DNA of 64,000 nt from Limnephilus marmoratus (GCA_917880885.1 OU862906.1:57578665-57642664), one strand, 5' to 3'; shown: positions 10,567 through 22,539, numbered from the stretch's first letter. Notes: generated by a model from the sequence alone, not told the origin. Translations and numbers: made by a program.

Positions 10567-10880
10567 TTTAATGTTATACCGGTAAATCTCCGCAATTTAA
10601 TGCAAATTGTGCACTAAGTATTCATCGATATCCGCAATATAATGCCTCCATTATTATAATTTTGTTTTTTTTTTTAGGTTCACACTGTAATCCTACTGTA
10701 ACCAAATGTTCAGTCGCAATTGAATGCCCCGTCGCAATTCAATGCCAAGTCGCAATTGAATGCTAGGTCGCAATTTAATGCCAACCGCAATTTAATGCAA
10801 AGTCGCAATTTAATGCTAAGTCGCAATTTAATGTCAAGTCGCAATTCAATGCCAAGTCGCAATTTAACACCCCACTGCAA
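10560..10880. repeat. 18-bp tandem repeat (CGCAATTYAATGCYAAGT)
   Basis: Eight to nine near-tandem copies of an 18-bp unit run from about 10712 to 10870, with three isolated copies near 10564, 10591 and 10631. The unit is two turns of the same theme (GCAATT and TTAATGC) and stays open in one plus-strand frame because 18 is divisible by three. It lies in the leader just upstream of gag on the minus strand. Confidence 0.75.
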
Positions 10881-11498
10881 TAAAATTGCTCACCGCACGA
10901 TACTTTCGGTGATTATCGAAGAAAAATTCATTCTAATAAGTAGATAGGTATGGTTGACAAATCCGTAGGTATGTCAGTCCCCTTAAATGCTCTCATAGAA
11001 ACCTAGGTTACCTAAAGCCCTCCGTTTATGGAGACACCCACAACCTACATGATTGTGACGTAACCACAAGTACCCTGCAGATGTACTACTCTTTAATGCT
11101 GGCCTCCGCAGACGGCGCTACCCGAAATATACCGAACCCGATTATTTTTCACGTGCAGCCGTGGAGTTAACACGATGTCAAGCGATGTCAAATGACTCTT
11201 TCCAACATCAATCCATGCCTTCCCCACCAAATGCCCTCTTAAACATTCTGGTAAAGTAATTCTGGTAAGCACAAATTTTTTTCGATATCCAGAACAAATC
11301 CAACGTTACGCCCGAGGATCGAGTAGCTTGCAAGCAGCGTCTTGCACGGAGGCACTAAAACATGAACAAAACAATATCTATGCAACAATACTCACGGCCA
11401 AATGAGTATACCTGTCTAGTTACTTTACATTTCCTTCTATTCTCCTCCCTTATAATTGTTTTTTTTTTGTAAAAAATACTTAGATTACTCACAATTTA
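10881..11498 (-). other. Gypsy 5' leader, no coding potential seen
   Basis: This stretch between the primer-binding site and the repeat array shows no recognisable protein. Near 11440-11470 is a CTCCTCCCTTATAATTG segment resembling the polypurine-tract flank at 2925-2945. Confidence 0.5.
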
Positions 11499-11509
11499 CC
11501 TCGTCGCCA
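11499..11509 (-). promoter_or_regulatory. Gypsy primer-binding site
   Basis: The minus strand reads TGGCGACGAGG two bases after the 5' LTR. It starts with the TGG complement of a tRNA CCA end, as expected for minus-strand priming. The exact tRNA is not assigned. Confidence 0.6.
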
Positions 11510-11511
11510 CA

Positions 11512-11713
11512 TGTAATGTACACTATGACTCAGGTTAATATCAAGAAAGAACAAGTAACACTCAACTTAACTGATATCGGCTCACGGCCAGCGTCCACGC
11601 GTCTTCTCTATGCGGTCGGTCGCCCAGTACCATCCTACACCCCGCAACTCCGCGCGCGCACTGCCTGAGACGACAGAGTTATTCACAACTATACACAATG
11701 TGAATACACTACA
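11512..11713 (-). repeat. Gypsy 5' LTR
   Basis: This 202-bp partner of 2726-2924 has the same TG/CA ends and is followed by the target duplication GTGAT. Confidence 0.9.
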
Positions 11714-12867
11714 GTGATATTTATCAAAATAATCTTATAACTAAATAGTTAGGGTGAATTTTTTGTTTTGACGTTGGGCTCATAATATTTTTTGTATGAT
11801 CAAAAAACCTTGAAAAGTGGCACATAGTCACCCCGTTCGACGGTATTTCAGTTATCGGAGATGGAAAAAAGTGGAATTTAATAGATATTTCATTCGAATC
11901 ATAATCCATATTTTATACATTTAGTTTGGCGGCCACGAAAAAAAAAATTGCATTTTTTTTTTTTAAATGCGATTTTAAGCCTTATGTATAAATAAATTAA
12001 TTATTTATGCATTAATTTTTTTTTCAAACAGTTAGATTTAGCTTTATTATTATGAAAAGTGAATATTTATGTCGAGGGAGACCAAAAAATATGCATTTAA
12101 CATTTTAATTTTGTTAAAATTAATTCACTCACGCGGTAACGCCATTGTTTATTCATCGTTTTTATTTTAACATCTCAAAGACAATCAATCAATGCTGCCA
12201 ATCATAGAAAAAATATTTTTGCGTAAAACAAAGTGAATGCATTATTGGCAAGTTTGTACCTGTATTTATAACAGTAGAACACGGAAAGAAATGTATTAGA
12301 ATAATTACACAAACCCGCTAGACAAACTCTGCTTTGCCAAACAAACAATTCAAAACCTGGGATGTTTTTTAAAATTATGATGAAATGCGAGTTCATTTTA
12401 GAGCATTTATTTTATAAGATTGGTGCTTCCGGCAAATTTAATGACATATTTGATTTTCTATTAGTTAAAAAAGGAACATTCCGTATTATCCGTGCATCAA
12501 ACTTCGACAACACAAACGTTCCGTACTATCCGTGAGGTGGACTAACTACATATTTACCATAAATTGTATGAAGGACAAGGTCAGAATCGCTTGCGCCAAT
12601 ATCATTCTTGACGTAACCGATGGTTTCATTAATCTAGCTATTCCAGAATATTTTTAAATGAATTTTCTATGACTTGGCGGGTCATTTTTTGCAACTGTCA
12701 AGCGCGAAAAATCGAAGTTTTACATTTTCAAATGCACATAAAGGTCTTTATTTATTTGCAAACTCCTTGGAATTGTGTTTTTTCATGTTGGGTATGTATT
12801 CAGATTTGGGTAGAAATAATAAAATCAGTTTATATTTGTGTGATTATATTTTTTGACAATTATTTTC
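11714..12867. other. AT-rich stretch, one copy of the shared core at 12298-12380
   Basis: No gene is recognised. At 12298-12380 there is an inverse copy of the repeat core found in tandem at 13.2 kb (ACAAACCCGCTAGACAAAC... and CCTGGGATGTTTTTTAAA). The rest is AT-rich and without structure I can identify. Confidence 0.5.
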
Positions 12868-13713
12868 GGTAAATTTTCGGGATTAGTGTCCATGGTTATT
12901 ACGAAAAATTTTTAGAAAAAAACTTTAGATTCGTATTAATCACTATAAAAGGAAAATTTTTGCATCACGGCCGGCGAAAAATAATGCATTTTAATTTTTA
13001 ATTGCGTTAAATAAAATTTCACTTCGCGAACCGATACTATGACAGCCCGGCAGCCATTTCGTCACTGTTATGTTGGTATCCCAACGTTGGTATATACAAC
13101 AAGAGCTAGAAACGATTGTAGCCGACTTCGTGGGATACATGATAAGGCGCGTAATTATGAAAAACAGAATTATAATGTTAAAAAACCTCTATTCGTATAT
13201 ATTTAGAATGATTTGTTTGGCAAAGCAGGGTTTGTGTAGCGGGCTTGTGTATATTATCTTTGCTTTAAAAAACAGCCTATGCTTTTAAATGGTTTGTCTG
13301 GCAAAGCAGGGTTTGTCTAGCGGGCTCGTGTATGTTATCTTTACTTTAAAAAACAGCCTACGTTTTTGAATGGTTTGTCTGGCAAAGCAGGGTTTTTCTA
13401 GCGGGATTGTGTATGTTATCTTTACTTTAAAAAACATCCCAGGTTTTGAATGGTTTGTTTGGCAAAGCAGTGTTTGTATCTACCTCTTGTTTGTATCAGG
13501 GATACCAACATAACAGTGACGCAATGGCCGCTGGGCTGTCGTAGTATCGGTTCGCGAAGTGAAATTTTATTTAACGCAATTGAAAATTAAAATGCATTAT
13601 TTTCCGCCGGCCGTGATGCAAAAAGTTTCCTTTTATAGTGATTAAGGCGGATCTAAAGTTTTTTTCTAAAAATTATTCGTAATAACCATGGACACTAATC
13701 CCGAAAAATTACC
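12868..13713. mobile_element. Long-TIR non-autonomous element, 8-bp duplication (846 bp)
   Basis: The arms of about 210 bp start GGTAAATTTTCGGGATTAGTG at the left and are mirrored at the right. The flanks are an exact 8-bp repeat TTATTTTC (12860-12867 and 13714-13721). The arms contain the signature CACTTCGCGAACCGATACTATGA, shared with the elements at 16700, 58442 and, in part, 59449. The middle holds an 82-bp tandem repeat. There is no transposase. The duplication length suggests a hAT or other 8-bp-TSD superfamily. Confidence 0.85.
13208..13490 (+). repeat. 82-bp tandem repeat inside the element
   Basis: About 3.3 units start at GGTTTGTCTGGCAAAGCAGG-like words (near 13214, 13297, 13379 and 13460). 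Each runs through TAGCGGGCTTGTGTATGTTA to CTTTAAAAAACAGCCTACG. The same unit occurs singly or inverted at 1890-1985, 12298-12380 and around 58980-59040. Confidence 0.85.
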
Positions 13714-13964
13714 TTATTTTCAAAAGGGGAAATTTTTAATATTTTTAGTAAGTTTGCTATTCTGGAATAACCTCTTAAGATATTATCACGTAATATACAT
13801 GAATTATAAGATATATTATCTCGTAAACAGAAAACGAATGCAAAAAAAGCAATTCCTTTGCTTTTATATGGATATTTTACTAGAAAGCAACAAGGTAAAA
13901 TCTTCGCAGTTTTTTGAAATATGCCCGGCATTCAACAGGTTAATAGAAAAATCTAATATATAAA

Positions 13965-14500
13965 GTTGATTGATGAAATTTTACATACTTGACGTTCAAA
14001 CAAAGAGGAAGGTCACTGTTTATATAATATTTTAAGAAACTACTCCAAATCCCCTTTTCCCACCCTTTACAGCAGAATTTTGATACTGCTCAATGAATTT
14101 TTTTACATTTGACAGTCAAAATGAGATGAAATTGAGGAAATTGTCTACATATGATTTCGAAAACTTCTACATAAAGCCCAGGCAAGTACGGAGACTTCAG
14201 CTATGTACTTATCTATGTAAAGAAGAGTGTCCTGGTGTGTTGTGTGGCTTCGTTGTTTAGGCAAATGTACAGTTTTGATGAAACTTTGCATTGACCTTCA
14301 AAACAAGAGGAAGGCCACTGTTTACATCAGATTTTAAAAAAACCACCCCCATCCCCTTTTCCCAGCCCTTAAAGTAAAATCTTGATACATTGGGATAAAA
14401 TTTTGCACATTTTATTTTCAAAATAAGAGGATCATTACTGATTCTGTCTGAATTCAAAAATCTCTGCATAAAGCCCGGGCACCGCCGGGGACATAAAACT
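13965..14500. repeat. Two diverged copies of a ~220-bp segment
   Basis: The block at about 13970-14190 recurs at about 14276-14495. Shared words include AAGAGGAAGG, CACTGTTTA, CCCCTTTTCCCA, CTTGATAC/TTTGATAC and CATAAAGCCC. The offset is about 305 bp. The copies are too diverged to show a recent duplication, and no coding potential is seen. Confidence 0.6.
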
Positions 14501-16691
14501 TTCTTTAATTTTCTTGACAAACAAAGACCAAAAGTTCAAAACTCGACCAAGTTCGCAGCACATAGCTCAATGCACACAACTCAAAGTTTAAGCTCAAAGC
14601 TCTAAACTAAAAGCTCTAAGCCTTAAGAGGAATATAAACGCTAGAAATATTTCGAATCTCATGCCTGCAAAATTTTAAAATCGAGCGTCTTTTTGCACGA
14701 GGCTAGTAAGCGAAAAAGTGGTTTTTATTTATTTTGTGCATAATTTTATAAGAACGAAAAAAAGTTAGAACATAGATAAAGTCAAAAATAGTCTTGACCG
14801 TAAAGGGGTATTTTTTTTAAATAATTGTTACTTATATTAGTTCATAGTTAAAACATTTTTTTTTAGTGGTTTACGCTTATATTTTTTGTTACGTAAATAA
14901 TAATTTTATTGTAATTCCAATACATAGATAAAGTAGTTAAAGCTTCAATTTATCCGTAGCATATTTTTTGATGTTTATACTGTAAGCCGATTCGTCGTAA
15001 AGATTAATCAAAATAGTATCTAAATAGGATTTCACGTATATATTCATCTTAAACTAAAAGTTCAAAGCTCTAAACTAAAAGATCAAGGTTTAAAGCTTAC
15101 AGCTAGAAACAAAACATCCACCAAAGCACGGACATATGAATATATCTGGACCTGCCCTAAGTGATAAAAACGTATTATTTCCCCCTCCACATGGCGCCGG
15201 CTGTAGCTCCTCCTTGGAACCGGCTCGCTCCATGGGGAGGGGATATAGCCTCGCTTGAATCTAAAATGTGTGACGTCATCATTCTTGCCGTGAACAGCGA
15301 GAAGCTGACATCCATACATTTAACGAAATAACGGCAGCTTGTGCTATACAATATATCTATGTATCAATATGCACATAGCGAATGTGGGCGGTACTCCAAT
15401 GTGCTCGTCGCTGGTTACAGGGGTAAGTAAATTATGAAACATTTGTAAAAGTGTTTTAACTAAACACGGCAAGAAAATATTGATATGTGTATTGGCGCGA
15501 GTCTTTTTGGAGCGAGCATTTGGCCTTAGCAAATAAGTTTTGAACGTGGCAAGCAATTCGCGCTCCCATGTAAAAAGGTCTATTCATTCAAAGCAGATTT
15601 TGCTTTTAAGAACTAAATGGTGATATTGTAATGCGAGATGCCTATATACTGTCAGATTGATTGTTCAACGAATGACAGTCATCTTTCCCCCCTTTGCTCT
15701 CCATAGTTTGGTTTTACCCCTCATCTGTAACTGCTTGTCTATCCATTTGGATGTCTATGCACCAAAGACATTTTAGTGTTTCAGATCTCCACTCAATGAG
15801 CAATGGATGCTGGATGATGCGGTGACCACCCTGAGGGACAATCCGTAAATTTTAATTTATTTTTAGTATTTTATATAATCATTCATTACATACCTACCAT
15901 TTATTTTGCATTTTCATATTAATTTTAATTATTTGTCTTGAAATGTAATGGTACAAAATTTAAGCACTTAATATGGCAGAATGGGATTGCACCATTCATT
16001 TAGTTAATAAGTATATTGAATTATGAAGTGGATGGTAGAAAAAGTAGGGGACGCCCGAGGAAGACATGGCGTGATCAAGTGAATCAAGTAATTATGTTTA
16101 TGTAAACTAAGAAAGGTGTGTAAGCAGAAAGCAAGATGTGGAAGTGAATGGTAAAGGAAGTGGGGGATACCCGAGGAAAACATGGACACATAAATTTAAT
16201 CAAATACCTACAAAAATTAACTATTATTGACAATATTATCTTTTCCACCTAAAAACTACACCCAGTTTACTAAAATTCACAACACCAAAACTTCACTCCA
16301 AACCATTCATAACCCCTTGGCCGAATGGCCGCGATGTCATACGACGAAAGCAATTTTTCATTTACCTAATGAAAAGGTAAAGTATGGACAAGCCGTCGCA
16401 TGCTGCTACACTTTAAACAGGCATAAAATTTGAAAAGTAAACTACTTTTAAACTTAATTACCACAAGAAACATCGGTTTCAGTCGGGATAGACGGAAAAA
16501 TATGCATTAAAATTCGATTTTCATTAAAAGTAAATCACCATCTCCATTACGGCCATGTTTTTTTTGTATGGATTTGACATTTGCGAAGTTTTGTTTCAAA
16601 CTAAAAACGCATGAATTACTTAATTGACCTAAAATAAGGACTTAATAACCTATTTTGTGTTCGTAAATAGTTGTTTCTTGTAATAATTGTT
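14501..16691. other. No gene recognised
   Basis: AT-rich sequence with short runs of AAGCTCTAAACTAAAAG near 14590-14620 and 15050-15100. A GC-richer block at 15170-15330 has short open frames on the minus strand, but none has recognisable motifs. Confidence 0.45.
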
Positions 16692-16699
16692 GAAATTAA

Positions 16700-17283
16700 G
16701 GGTGAAATGCAGATCCGGGCACAGTTTGGAAATTTAATAAAAAGGCACTTTCTAGATGAGAGGAGAAGATGAATAAAAAATAAATTAAGGCGCGCTCGGC
16801 AAAATTGAGGGAGATACAACCGTTCAAAGTATTTAAAAATTCACTTCGCGAACTGATATTGACAGTTCGTTCGCCATGTTTTCATTGCTTATGTTGGATC
16901 CCAGACCTAATACAGAATTAATAGTACATAGTACGCCAAAATCACAAACCATATTACACAAACCTAGCGTAGCCGCTAAACCACTTGAAAACTGGGATGT
17001 TTTTTTGCTGTGACGCGAGCAGGCGCTACGAAGGGGGCACTTTCTTTTCTATCACAAACCATGTTTAGCGTATTAGGTTATAAAAAAAATGGCGGGCGGA
17101 CGCGGGCGAACTGTCAATATCAGTTTGTAAAGTGAAATTTTAAATACTTTGAACGGTTGTATCTCCCTCAATTTTGCCGAGCGCGCCTTAATTTTTGTTT
17201 TATTCTGCTTTTCCACACTTTTCTCATCTAGAAAGTGCCTTTTTATTAAATTTCCAAACTGTGCCCGGATCTGCATTCCTCCC
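16700..17283. mobile_element. Long-TIR non-autonomous element, 8-bp duplication (584 bp)
   Basis: The termini GGGTGAAATGCAGATCCGGG and CCCGGATCTGCATTCCTCCC are inverted copies that extend inward for more than 150 bp. The flanks are an exact 8-bp repeat GAAATTAA (16692-16699 and 17284-17291). The middle carries the block ACACAAACCTAGCGTAGCCG...GAAAACTGGGATGTTTTT, also found at 59860-60000. Its terminal sequence is related to 58442-59385. Confidence 0.88.
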
Positions 17284-17607
17284 GAAATTAAGTATAATTT
17301 CCGTAATCTGTGCATAAAAATGCGGCGGCTTATCCATAAATTAATATATATTATTTCTAAATAATATTTGTATTACGAATCCAGTGATTTCGAAAGTCTA
17401 CCCACATACCATTGAAAAGTAATCACCCAACCCACAACTTTATGTCGTTCATCAAAATCACTTCTTTTTTTCACTTCTTTTTGTACTACTTTCACATAAT
17501 GAAGCATTGCACAAAAACCGAAATGTGGTTACCAAAATTTCAATCAATTAACAGAGTCGTGAAAAGCATTCAAATAACCAGGTAACTTAATAAAATAAAT
17601 TTAATAC

Positions 17608-17775
17608 CTTTTCATTCAAAGGAGGAGTGTCACATTGACTAGAGGCCCCCGATTCGCCGGAGGGTGCAGATCTCTTTTTGTCTCTATCTCTACTGTGACT
17701 CGACTTCCTGGTGTGCGATTTACTATTGCTAGAGTTGACATTACTGCTGGAGTTAGAAGGAGGTTTAGTTTTCAT
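17608..17775 (-). CDS. Candidate first coding exon of an unidentified gene
   Basis: The minus-strand ATG at 17775 opens 56 codons rich in Ser and basic residues (SSNSKSHTRKSSHSRDRDKK, then APSGESGASSQCDTPP). They end at AAAAG followed by a GTATTA donor at 17607, phase 0. The upstream sequence contains TTTGACAC/TTTGACAG words and no repeat, which fits a 5' UTR. The composition suggests a disordered N-terminus of a nuclear protein. I do not recognise the gene, and I find no second exon between here and the left end of the window. It could be a chance open stretch. Confidence 0.35.
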
Positions 17776-18152
17776 TGTTATGATTTTAATTAAAAAAATA
17801 ACCAAATAAATCACTCGGTTTTCTGCGCAATCTGTCAAAGTGTCAAACACAAGGTGACAAGCAGCGAAAACCATAAATAAACCAGCGAAAACTAAAAACA
17901 AAGACAAGCTCAGGTTTATTTATGGACAAGCTCTTCTTCTTCTTCTTTTTATTAAATGGCTTTTCACCCCAATGGAGTGTTCTAGCCATTGTCAAGTAGA
18001 GAGTGCGAGTTTTTGTATTTGTGTATATTAGTATTTATTTACAAGAGAATTACAAGTATATAATATAAATATATAATATACAATTCACTAAACACACTAA
18101 ATACAAATAAATAATTATAAAAAAATATATATTATATATACACACATATACA

Positions 18153-18338
18153 CTTTGACTGGTCAGTGGTTGAGTGGGCATAGCGCTTGGGTCCCACCCG
18201 AGCGTCGCGTGTTCGATTCCTCGGCTGGCTAAATCCTCCATCACAACACAAGCAACATTTTCGGCTTTCTGTGGTGGTAGTAGGAGATTTTCAAACATTG
18301 TTGGGTTATTCGTAACCCGGGAATGTTTGTCTATCTTT

Positions 18339-18352
<14 letters not shown>
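18153..18352 (+). mobile_element. tRNA-derived SINE
   Basis: The head contains an A-box TGGTTGAGTGG (18167-18177) and a B-box GTTCGATTCC (18211-18220) at normal pol III spacing. A roughly 120-bp unrelated body follows, then an A-run at about 18339-18352 leading into an AT microsatellite. This is the layout of an insect SINE. AT-rich microsatellite on both sides hides the target duplication. Confidence 0.7.
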
Positions 18353-18369
<17 letters not shown>

Positions 18370-18424
18370 TACACATACATACATATATATACATGTATGA
18401 ATAGTTCGGTTTCGGTAGGTAAAT

Positions 18425-20585
18425 TTACAAGTTGATGCCATTAACTTTAATAAAATAAGAAATGATTTTATATACACGTTTGTCAATAGAGGATAACAAA
18501 AATGCCATGTCGTAGGGGGGCAATATACCTGTATTGATCAGATCAGGGATGAAATTTTTATAATTATTATTTATAGGGCAACTGAAAAATATATGGTTGA
18601 GGACCTCCTCTTCAAGACGACACTCACACATGGCAGAATTCTTAACTTGAATTCTTGTCAGGTGAACATTGTGGCAGCAATGCGGCGCATACGGCAAATG
18701 GAAGAAGTTGAAAATTTGTTCAAAGAGTGCCCAGAAAACCTCGGTTTTGAAGGAATCGTGGGCTGTAATTTGTAAAAATGATTACCCTTTGTTTTACTCG
18801 ACTCATTCCAATGATTCTGCCATGTGGAGATCATGTTTTCTTTCAGTTTGATTAGAAGATCGGCGGGGTTTAAGAAATTGTACAAAAACTCTCCGGAATC
18901 GATGGCATCTTTCGCCAATAAATCGGCCTTTTCATTACCAGGGATACCGCAGTGGCTAGGTATCCAAGCCAACGCAATCTCTCTGCCAGAGATAGCTAAC
19001 TTATGTAAAAAAGTGCGGATTCCAATACACAAATCATATTCAGGGTAGTGGAAAGGGGAGGAGTTTAATTTTTGAAGTGCACTCAGGGAATCGGAGAGAA
19101 GTAAAAATTTACCATTTTGAATACTTTCAATGTATTTTAAGGATTCTAAAATAGCTATGCATTCAGCTGTGAAAATTGAGGCTTCTTTATGAAGTTTTAT
19201 TTTTTTACTGATTTGGTCTCTTGGGCAGTGGAACGCCGCTCCCACATGGCTAGATAAGGGAGATTTAGAACCATCTGTATAAATAGTTTTCCAGCCGCTC
19301 CATTTCGAGTTTAAAATGTGGATAAATTTACTTGGAGCTTCGTGGTTGCCAGGAAAGCCAAGTGAAAAAATAATATTAGGTTTGAGCGAATGAATTTGAA
19401 AGGAACTTATATATAATGGAAGTCTGTCATGGGGATTTAAAATGGGTTTATATGCATTGTAAGTATGGAGGCTTTTGACGAGAAGTGAGATTGTTTTGTT
19501 CCTCCAATATGGAAGTGATCCAACTTGAGCAGAGAGAGCAGCAATTTTGTCCATCAGTGGGTGATTAGACAGTCTGAAACATTTAAATAAGAACTTGTCT
19601 GCCAAGAACTGTCTTCTGAAATGGAGAGGAGGGTCAACAGCCTCCACCTACAAAGCGTTAATTGGGGAAGATCGCATGGCTCCGATAATTAATCTTAGGC
19701 TTTGAGATTGGATACGGTCTAACCTTGTAAGGTTTTTTTTAGAAGTGGGCTCAATGAGGAATGACGCGGAAACCAAATGGCTTCTAACATATGCATTATA
19801 AAACAATTTTTGCGAGCATGGATGGCTTCCCCACCAGACCCTTGACACGGCGCGCAGGGCGTTAAGGCCAGCTTGACTTTTGTTAATAATAAGATTTACG
19901 TAAGAGTTCCACGTTCGCTTAGAGTCTAGTATGACACCCAGAAATTTTATCTGAACCGACGGGGAGAATTATGTTATCGATTCGGATTGAAATGCACGGG
20001 GCAACACGTTTCCTAGAGAAAACGATAACATTGCTTTTGGTTGGAGAAATTTCCAGGCCGTGATTTGTTAGAAAATGCAAAGATTTTTCATGCTAAGGTT
20101 GATCATTTCCTCCAGAAAAGCAATAATTCGTCCTGATATATAGATAAAAAAATCATCTGCATACTGAAGAATTTTACATGATGGATGGATACTCTGATGC
20201 GGGTCAGAGGTGTAAATATTAAAAAGGATAGGACTAAGAACGGATCCCTGAGGCAAACCCTTGTTCACCGTTCTCAACAGGGAAGGGGAATTCAGAACCT
20301 GGATTTGAATTTTTCTGGTAAGAAGAAGGTTGATTATGAAACTAGCAAGCTTACGGGGGATGCCGATTTGTAATAATTTTCTCTGTAGAACGTTTAATAA
20401 AACATTGTCAAAAGCTCCGGAAATATCTACGCAAACACCGACAAGATTATTATTTTCAGCTAGGACCATCTGTATATCAGAAGTAAGACCTTTTGGGGTT
20501 TCAGAATGGGGATAATTAATTGGGTTTTCCAGGAGGTTGGAATTTTACCTGTGTCAAACATCAGATTTAAAAGTGTAAGAAAATA
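18425..20585 (-). pseudogene. I-type LINE: reverse transcriptase and RNase H, 5' part missing
   Basis: The minus-strand frames read in order: an RT start (FLTLLNLMFDTGKIPTSWK, 20460-20585); the RT core (VCVDISGAFDNV, KGLPQGSVLSPILF, LQYADDFFIY, 20068-20469); a thumb-like piece (19648-19848); then an RNase H domain (18658-19647) with TIYTDGSK, E in the next strand, LLSDSLSAL and LAWIPSHCGIPGNEKAD. A C-terminal CECRLEEEVLNHIFFSC zinc-like motif lies at 18425-18697. RNase H after RT is characteristic of the I group of LINEs. Frame breaks and the loss of the endonuclease make it defective. Its 5' side is cut by a hAT end at about 20590. Confidence 0.8.
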
Positions 20586-20739
20586 ATTATGTGTAGCCAG
20601 GCCCGGACTGGCCAGGTCCGCAGGTCCGCGATCGCGGAGGGCCCCGGGCGTGAGGGGGCCCCGAAGGGGCCCCACAAAACGTACAAAAAATTTTTTTGAC
20701 TTGTTAGTTATACTTTTTCACCGGGCATTATAACTAATG

Positions 20740-22539
20740 CCCGGTGAAAAATCAAAAGATGAAACTGACTCTATTTCAACAGTTCAACATTACAAAATCG
20801 TACATTTTGATATTTTAGACTGTGCGAGGATGAGTATTGAAGAAAGATTTTGCGCAAACAAAGACGTTTTTACAGGATTGCTCTTGGTTGGACCCAGTAC
20901 CGGATTATCCCTAAGGCAGAGTAGGCAACTGCCTAGGGGCCCCGCATCGGCTAGGGGCCCCGCGTCCCGAGAAAAACTGACTTGCTTCAATTGGTGAGCA
21001 ACGAAGTTTCGGAAAAAGTCAGTTTTCAAGATGTTTTCATTTTTTTTATTAGAAACATTTACAGGTAAATAACATTAGGTACACGCATTAAAGAAAACAA
21101 CAAATTATAATAATAATTAGCTTATAACCCAATAAATAACTAATGTTCATATCATGCACAAACAATAAATAAAAAGTCTATAATTAAAACAAATATATAA
21201 TCATAGTTGTATTTTACTTTTCTTTCCTTCTTTTTGTTGCAACATTACTTAGTATCTGAAGTGATTGAAGGTGCCGTGTGTGGTTTATATTGGCATTTGT
21301 TTTGTTTTATTTCTAATTATACCTATGTTTAAAATATAAATGTTGTACAAGCTTCCCCCCTTAGTGAAGTTGATGTAATTTTACAAGTTTTTTATTCAGT
21401 TCACACGGGCCTCTGACTCTGGGGGGCCTCTAAACACCACCATGTTCCCTTGGTCAAATCCTAAACAAGGCTGGACACTGCAAAAAAATATTTTTATTTA
21501 ATTTTCTGAAAGATGCATTGTTAATAATGCTCTCACTATTTGAGAAAATTGGTAAAATTGATGGAGATACAGCATTTTATATGAAACCGTTTTAAACAGT
21601 TTGTATGTTGAATTATCCTCAGCAAAACGTTGAAAGCGTTTTTCTCGAAAGTTTTTTTAACACGTTTTTCAACCTGGTTGACAACATATTTAAAAAAAAC
21701 TATAATTCAATTTGCATGCACCAAGTAACGTAATATGTTTTCCTAGGTAGTCAGAGTGAGTTTTTTTAATTTTTTTTTTATTTTTGGCAGCATTTTGAAA
21801 TGAAAAACGCGATAAAATGGTAAAAAAACTCATCGCATCGGTCAAGTTAAGTCAAGTCAAGATTTTGAGTTATAATAGTTATGATGTTCACAAACTTCAG
21901 AAATATTGTTTGCTAGAAAACCGACCCGAGACGTGCGTTGCCTAGGGGCCCCGACATGGTTAATCCGGCCCTGGTTAACCCCAAAAAGTTTGACTTTATC
22001 TTGAAAATCCAAACATTTCCCACAGAAGCTGTGCACATTGTTTCTAAACTGTGTAAAATTGAAAGAAGTCGGCTGTTGATAGAGCTGCGACGGTTTGCAC
22101 AACAATACAGCAACTTCATAGCGGCAGTGACTACTGAGAACTACGGAGACAGATGCAGTGACGAAGAAGACGATTTGGACCGAACGGCAGCGGAAACAAA
22201 TGCTGACATTTACTGCTCTGAAAATAGACATGTTTCCATTGTTTCACATGTTCTTTTTCTGTTCTGTTTGAACTTACTCAATCTGGACTGTTTACCAACC
22301 TGTATATTGTATATAAATTTGTTCTTTCCATACCTTGTACCCAAGTCACATGTGACCGAGTTTTTTCTAAACTTAAAATCGTCAAAAATCGACTTCGGTC
22401 GTCCTTAGGCCAAGACCTTATGTCCAGTCTGCTTTTTATTAATGTTGAGAGGGATTTATTTTATAATTTGGACAAAAATAAAATAATAGATGAAGTAGCT
22501 TTAACAAGTGAGTTGCTTACAAAGAAACTGTTACTTTAG
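20740..22539 (+). pseudogene. hAT transposase remnant with dimerisation domain
   Basis: The left piece (20740-20886) ends LDCARMSIEERFCANKDVF. After the inserted element the frame resumes with LVNPKKFDFILKIQTFP and LLIELRRFAQQYSNF. A later frame shows CDRVFSKLKIVKNRLRSSL and LLFINVERDLFYNLD up to a stop at 22539. The last part is the hAT C-terminal dimerisation (Dimer_Tnp_hAT) motif. Frame changes and internal loss make it inactive. Confidence 0.7.
20895..21973. mobile_element. Inner hAT-like non-autonomous element (1079 bp)
   Basis: It starts CAGTACCGGATTATCCC and ends TTAATCCGGCCCTG; both ends also carry GCCTAGGGGCCCCG in inverse orientation. The flanks are imperfect 8-mers GTTGGACC and GTTAACCC. 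The interior is AT-rich and non-coding. It interrupts the transposase remnant of the outer hAT. Confidence 0.7.

Larger units (their letters stand above)
2726..11713 (-). mobile_element. Gypsy (Ty3-type) LTR retrotransposon, decayed, with nested insertions
   Basis: The element is bounded by about 200-bp LTRs (2726-2924 and 11512-11713) that start TGTA and end TACA, flanked by an exact 5-bp duplication GTGAT (2721-2725 and 11714-11718). On the minus strand the order is gag, protease, RT, integrase, as in Ty3/Gypsy. Removing the 4.48-kb DNA transposon at 3390-7868 leaves about 4.5 kb, shorter than usual for Gypsy, because RNase H and the integrase zinc domain are missing. The frames carry stops and shifts, so it is defective. 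The two LTRs differ by only a few bases, suggesting a fairly recent insertion despite the damage. Confidence 0.9.

Noticed and set aside
10720..10947. 75-codon Asn/Ser/Arg-rich frame
   Set aside because: It is open because the repeat unit is 18 bp; there is no other sign of coding.
15083..15556. Minus-strand frames of 70-78 codons
   Set aside because: No recognisable domain; the region looks like generic repeat sequence.
18153..18225. Functional tRNA gene
   Set aside because: It has A- and B-boxes but no complete cloverleaf by eye, and is followed by a SINE body and an A-tail.
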